A stretch of DNA of 64,000 nt from Clusia tigrina (taxonomy: Eukaryota > Arthropoda > Insecta > Diptera > Clusiidae), in assembly GCA_920105625.2 (NCBI GenBank), contig OV050032.1, forward strand, positions 116,296,542 through 116,360,541, written 5' to 3'. The translations under genes and the position numbers were made by a program. Of the stretch, positions 61,301 to 64,000 are shown piece by piece. Within the stretch, counting starts at the first letter, position 1. The number at the start of each line of letters is the position of its first letter. A model generated the notes under the pieces. That model did no database searches, was not told the origin of the DNA, and was given only the letters and a program-made list of their open reading frames with translations.

Positions 61301-61720
61301 CACTGATAAAACTTCAAACGCCCCTAACTTCTTTACGGTACGTCCTACACCTATCAAAGTTGGCAACATACAAATGCTTGTAACTTTTTACTGGAGCGTC
61401 ATAAAACCTTGAAATTTTGTAACAATGATGTACCCGAGCCTCTTGTCAATTTAAGCTATCGCTCAAAGCTATGCTACCCTAGAGTCTAAAATCAAACATG
61501 GATAAAACTTCAAACGCCCCTAACTTCTTTACGGTACGTCCTACACATATCAAAGTTTGCAACATACAAATGCTTGTAACTTTTTACTGGAGCGTCATAA
61601 AACATTGAAATTTTGTAACAATAAAGTACTCGAGCATCTTGTCAATTTAAGCTATCGCTCAAAGCTATGCTACCCTTGAGTCCCAAATCAAACACTGATA
61701 AAACTTCAAATGTCCCTAAC

Positions 61721-64000
61721 TTCTATACGGTACGTCCTACACCTATCAAAGTTTGCAACATACAAATGCTTGTAACTTTTTACTGGGGCGTCATAAAACC
61801 TTGAAATTTTGTAACAATAAAGTACTCGAGCATCTTGTCAATTTAAGTTATCGCTCAGAGCTATGCTACCCTTGAGTCCCAAATCAAACACTGATAAAAC
61901 TTCAAACGCCCCTAACTTCTATACGGTACGTCCTACACCTATCAAAGTTTGCAACATACAAATGCTTGTAACTTTTTACTGGAGCGTCATAAAACCTTGA
62001 AATTTTGTAACAATGAAGTACCCGAGCCTCTTGTCAATTTAAGCTATCGCTCAAAGCTATGCTACCCTTGAGTCCCAAATCAAACACTGATAAAACTTCA
62101 AACGCCCCTAACTTCTATATGGTACGTCCTACACCTATCAAAGTTTGCAACATACAAATGCTTGTAACTTTTTACTGGAGCGTCATAAAACCTTGAAATT
62201 TTGTAACAATGAAGTACCCGAGCCTCTTGTCAATTTAAGCCATCGCTCAAAGCTATGCTACCCTAGAGTCCCAAATCAAACACGGATAAAACTTCAAACG
62301 CCCCTAACTTCTATACGGTACGTCCTACACCTATCAAAGTTTGCAACATACAAATGCTTGTAACTTTTTACTGGAGCGTCATAAAACCTTGAAATTTTGT
62401 AACAATAAAGTACTCGAGCCTCTTGTCAATTTAAGCTATCGCTCAAAACTATGCTACCCTAGAGACCCAAATCAAACACTGATAAAACTTCAAACGCCCC
62501 TAACTTCTTTACGGTACGTCCTACACCTATCAAAGTTGGCAACATACAAATGCTTGTAACTTTTTACTGGAGCGTCATAAAACCTTGAAATTTTGTAACA
62601 ATGATGTACCCGAGCCTCTTGTCAATTTAAGCTATCGCTCAAAGCTATGCTACCCTAGAGTCCCAAATCAAACACTGATAAAACTTCAAACGCCCCTAAC
62701 TTCTTTACGGTACGTCCTACACATATCAAAGTTTGCAACATACAAATGCTTGTAACTTTTTACTGGAGCGTCATAAAACCTTGAAATTTTGTAACAATAA
62801 AGTACTCGAGCATCTTGTCAATTTAAGTTATCGCTCAAAGCTATGCTACCCTAGAGTACCAAATCAAACACTGATAAAACTTCGAATGGCTCTAACTTCT
62901 TTACGGTACGTCCTACACATATCAAAGTTTGCAACATACAAATGCTTGCAACTTTTTACTGGAGCGTCATAAAACCTTGAAATTTTGTAAAAATGAAGTA
63001 CTCGAGCCTCTTGTCAATTTAAGCCATCGCTCAAAGCTATGCTACCCTAGAGTCCCAAATCAAACACTGATAAAACTTCAAACGCCCCTAACTTCTATAC
63101 GGTACGTCCTACACCTATCAAAGTTGGCAACATTCAAATGCTTGTAACTTTTTACTCGAGCGTCACAAAACCTTGAAATTTTGTAACAATAAAGTACTCG
63201 AGCCTCTTGTCAATTTAAGCAATCGCTCAAAGCTATGCTACCCTTGAGTCCCAAATCAAACACTGATAAAACTTCAAACGCCCCTAACTTCTATACGGTA
63301 CGTCCTACACCTATCAAAGTTTGCAACATACAAATGGTTGTAACTTTTTACTGGAGCGTCATAAAACCTTGAAATTTTGTAACAATGAAGTACCCGAGCC
63401 TCTTGTCAATTTAAGCTATCGCTCAAAGCTATGCTACCCTTGAGTCCCAAATCAAACACTGATAAAACTTCAAACGCCCCTAACTTCTTTACGGTACGTC
63501 CTACACCTATCAAAGTTTGCAACATACAAATGCGTGTAACTTTATTCTGGAGCGTCATAAAACCTTGAAATTTTGTAACGATAAAGTACCCGAGCCTCTT
63601 GTCAATTTAAGCCATCGCTCAAAGCTATGCTACCCTTGAGTCCCAAATCAAACACTGATAAAACTTCAAATGGCCCTAACTTCTATACGGTACGTCCTAC
63701 ACCTATCAAAGTTTGCAACATACAAATGCTTGTAACTTTTTACTGGAGCGTCATAAAACCTTGAACTTTTGTAACAATGAAGTATCCGAGCCTCTTGTCA
63801 ATTTAAGCTATCGCTCAAAGCTAAACTACCCTAGAGTCCCAAATCAAACACTGATAAAACTTCAAACGCCCCTAACTTCTTTACATTACGTCCTACACCT
63901 ATCAAAGTTTGCAACATACAAATGCTTGTAAATTTTTACTGGAGCGTCATAAAACCTTGAAATTTTGTAACAATGAAGTACCCGAGCCTCTTGTCAATTT
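61721..64000 (+). repeat. Reshuffled array tail
   Basis: About 11.6 monomers of known types in an order not seen elsewhere, ending with N (63681) and a partial R-like monomer. Private changes include ACTGGGGCGTC (61784), GCTCAGAGC (61854), TATATGGTACG (62116), ACTCGAGCGTCACAAAACC (63154, a second XhoI site in that monomer), AAATGGTTG (63333) and AAATGCGTGTAACTTTATTCTGG (63528, written as adjoining words AAATGCGTG and TAACTTTATTC). The 10-mer order is not re-established before the window ends. Confidence 0.85.

Larger units (their letters stand above)
57214..61720 (+). repeat. Long irregular block A, copy 3 (A3)
   Basis: Third copy of block A, at +21362 from A2 up to about 58190 and +21167 after it. 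The difference comes from the loss of one monomer at 58194. It retains AAACGGTGGTGTCC (58786), TTTCCAACATAC (59598), CAATCACTG (59927) and TTTACTGTACG (59765). Private changes include GCGTCAGAAAACC (58654), GTTATGGGTC (59105), TTTGCAAAATAC (59402), GGCAGCATAC (59796) and CAAAGCTAGCTACC (60680, 2-bp loss). Confidence 0.9.
1..64000 (+). repeat. 196-bp satellite DNA array (whole window)
   Basis: The sequence is a continuous head-to-tail tandem array with a 196-bp period, about 326 monomers, entering and leaving the window inside the array. Every monomer has the same orientation. Blocks present in nearly every copy include TCCTACAC (near monomer position 15), GGAGCGTCATAAAA (65-78), CTTGTCAATTT (114-124), CGCTCAAAG (132-140) and AAATCAAACACTGAT (161-175). 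Phase drifts only through small indels, for example a lost T near 2015 and 7700, a lost C at 10306 and 13440, and a lost base near 20348 and 36402. I see no gene, RNA gene, mobile element or unrelated spacer on either strand. The period is close to a nucleosome repeat length, which is common for centromeric and heterochromatic satellites; a centromeric role is inference. The family is not one I recognise. Confidence 0.98.

Noticed and set aside
33..63931. About 150 recurrent forward open frames of roughly 62-82 codons (start of protein reads MQHTNACNF)
   Set aside because: They start at TTG, GTG or similar rather than a consistent ATG, extend past the monomer boundary, change frame from copy to copy because the period is 196, and depend on one base at position 153. 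No signal, domain or codon pattern suggests a protein.
1..64000. CRISPR array
   Set aside because: The repeats are 196 bp with no short repeat/unique spacer pattern; all sequence between conserved words is itself repeated.
1..64000. CENP-B box
   Set aside because: I looked for TTCG followed by the spaced A and CGGG pattern on both strands of the main monomer types and found no match. The CTTCGAATGG variant (for example near 23488) lacks the rest of the motif.
1..64000. rRNA, tRNA or 5S gene cluster
   Set aside because: A period of 196 bp and AT-rich sequence could suggest a small-RNA repeat, but I see no pol III box A/box B pair, no tRNA-like fold and no 5S-like sequence.
1..64000. Inverted satellite segments or palindromic arms
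   Set aside because: All monomers read in the same direction; no switch of orientation was found.

Overview
The whole 64-kb window is one uninterrupted satellite-DNA array. About 326 copies of a 196-bp monomer lie head to tail on the same strand from the first base to the last. I found no gene, RNA gene, transposon, CRISPR array, inversion or non-satellite spacer. The only sequence foreign to the monomer is a run of 32 A at 15483-15514. The architecture is typical of a eukaryotic centromeric, pericentromeric or other heterochromatic satellite. Nothing in the sequence identifies the species, and I do not recognise the family. The representative monomer is about 37% GC and has a strong strand asymmetry (47 C against 25 G). 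CpG is not depleted (6 seen, about 6 expected). Below, monomer position 1 is the first T of the TTCT tetramer. || Layout. (1) 1-14550 is an irregular, more diverged array built by local tandem duplications: a 4-mer of 784 bp, a 6-mer of 1175 bp and a 16-mer of about 3134 bp. (2) 14551-24679 is a mixed region with the poly-A interruption, 11/12-monomer repeats and the first copy (A1) of a long irregular block. (3) 24680-36047 is sub-array I, a higher-order repeat (HOR) of ten monomer types in the order N-R-C-G-S-H-F-D-S'-H' (1960 bp), with one 12-mer variant. (4) 36048-40750 is the second copy of the irregular block (A2). (5) 40751-57213 is sub-array II of the same HOR, with 7-, 9-, 10-, 11- and 13-monomer forms. 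(6) 57214-61720 is the third irregular block (A3). (7) 61721-64000 is a reshuffled tail using the same monomer types. || How it was built. The repeats are nested: monomer (196 bp), HOR (mostly 1960 bp), tandem HOR duplications (2.5 kb, 4.3 kb spacing) and long-range copies (7.25, 10.6, 16.05 and 21.2-21.4 kb spacing). Several monomers are visible hybrids of two types and sit exactly where an HOR copy has lost or gained whole monomers, as unequal crossover predicts. Many monomers contain a 72-codon open frame, but it starts at TTG, runs 23 bp into the next monomer, and depends on one A/T difference at monomer position 153. I treat these frames as by-products of the repeat, not as genes. All comparisons were made by eye.
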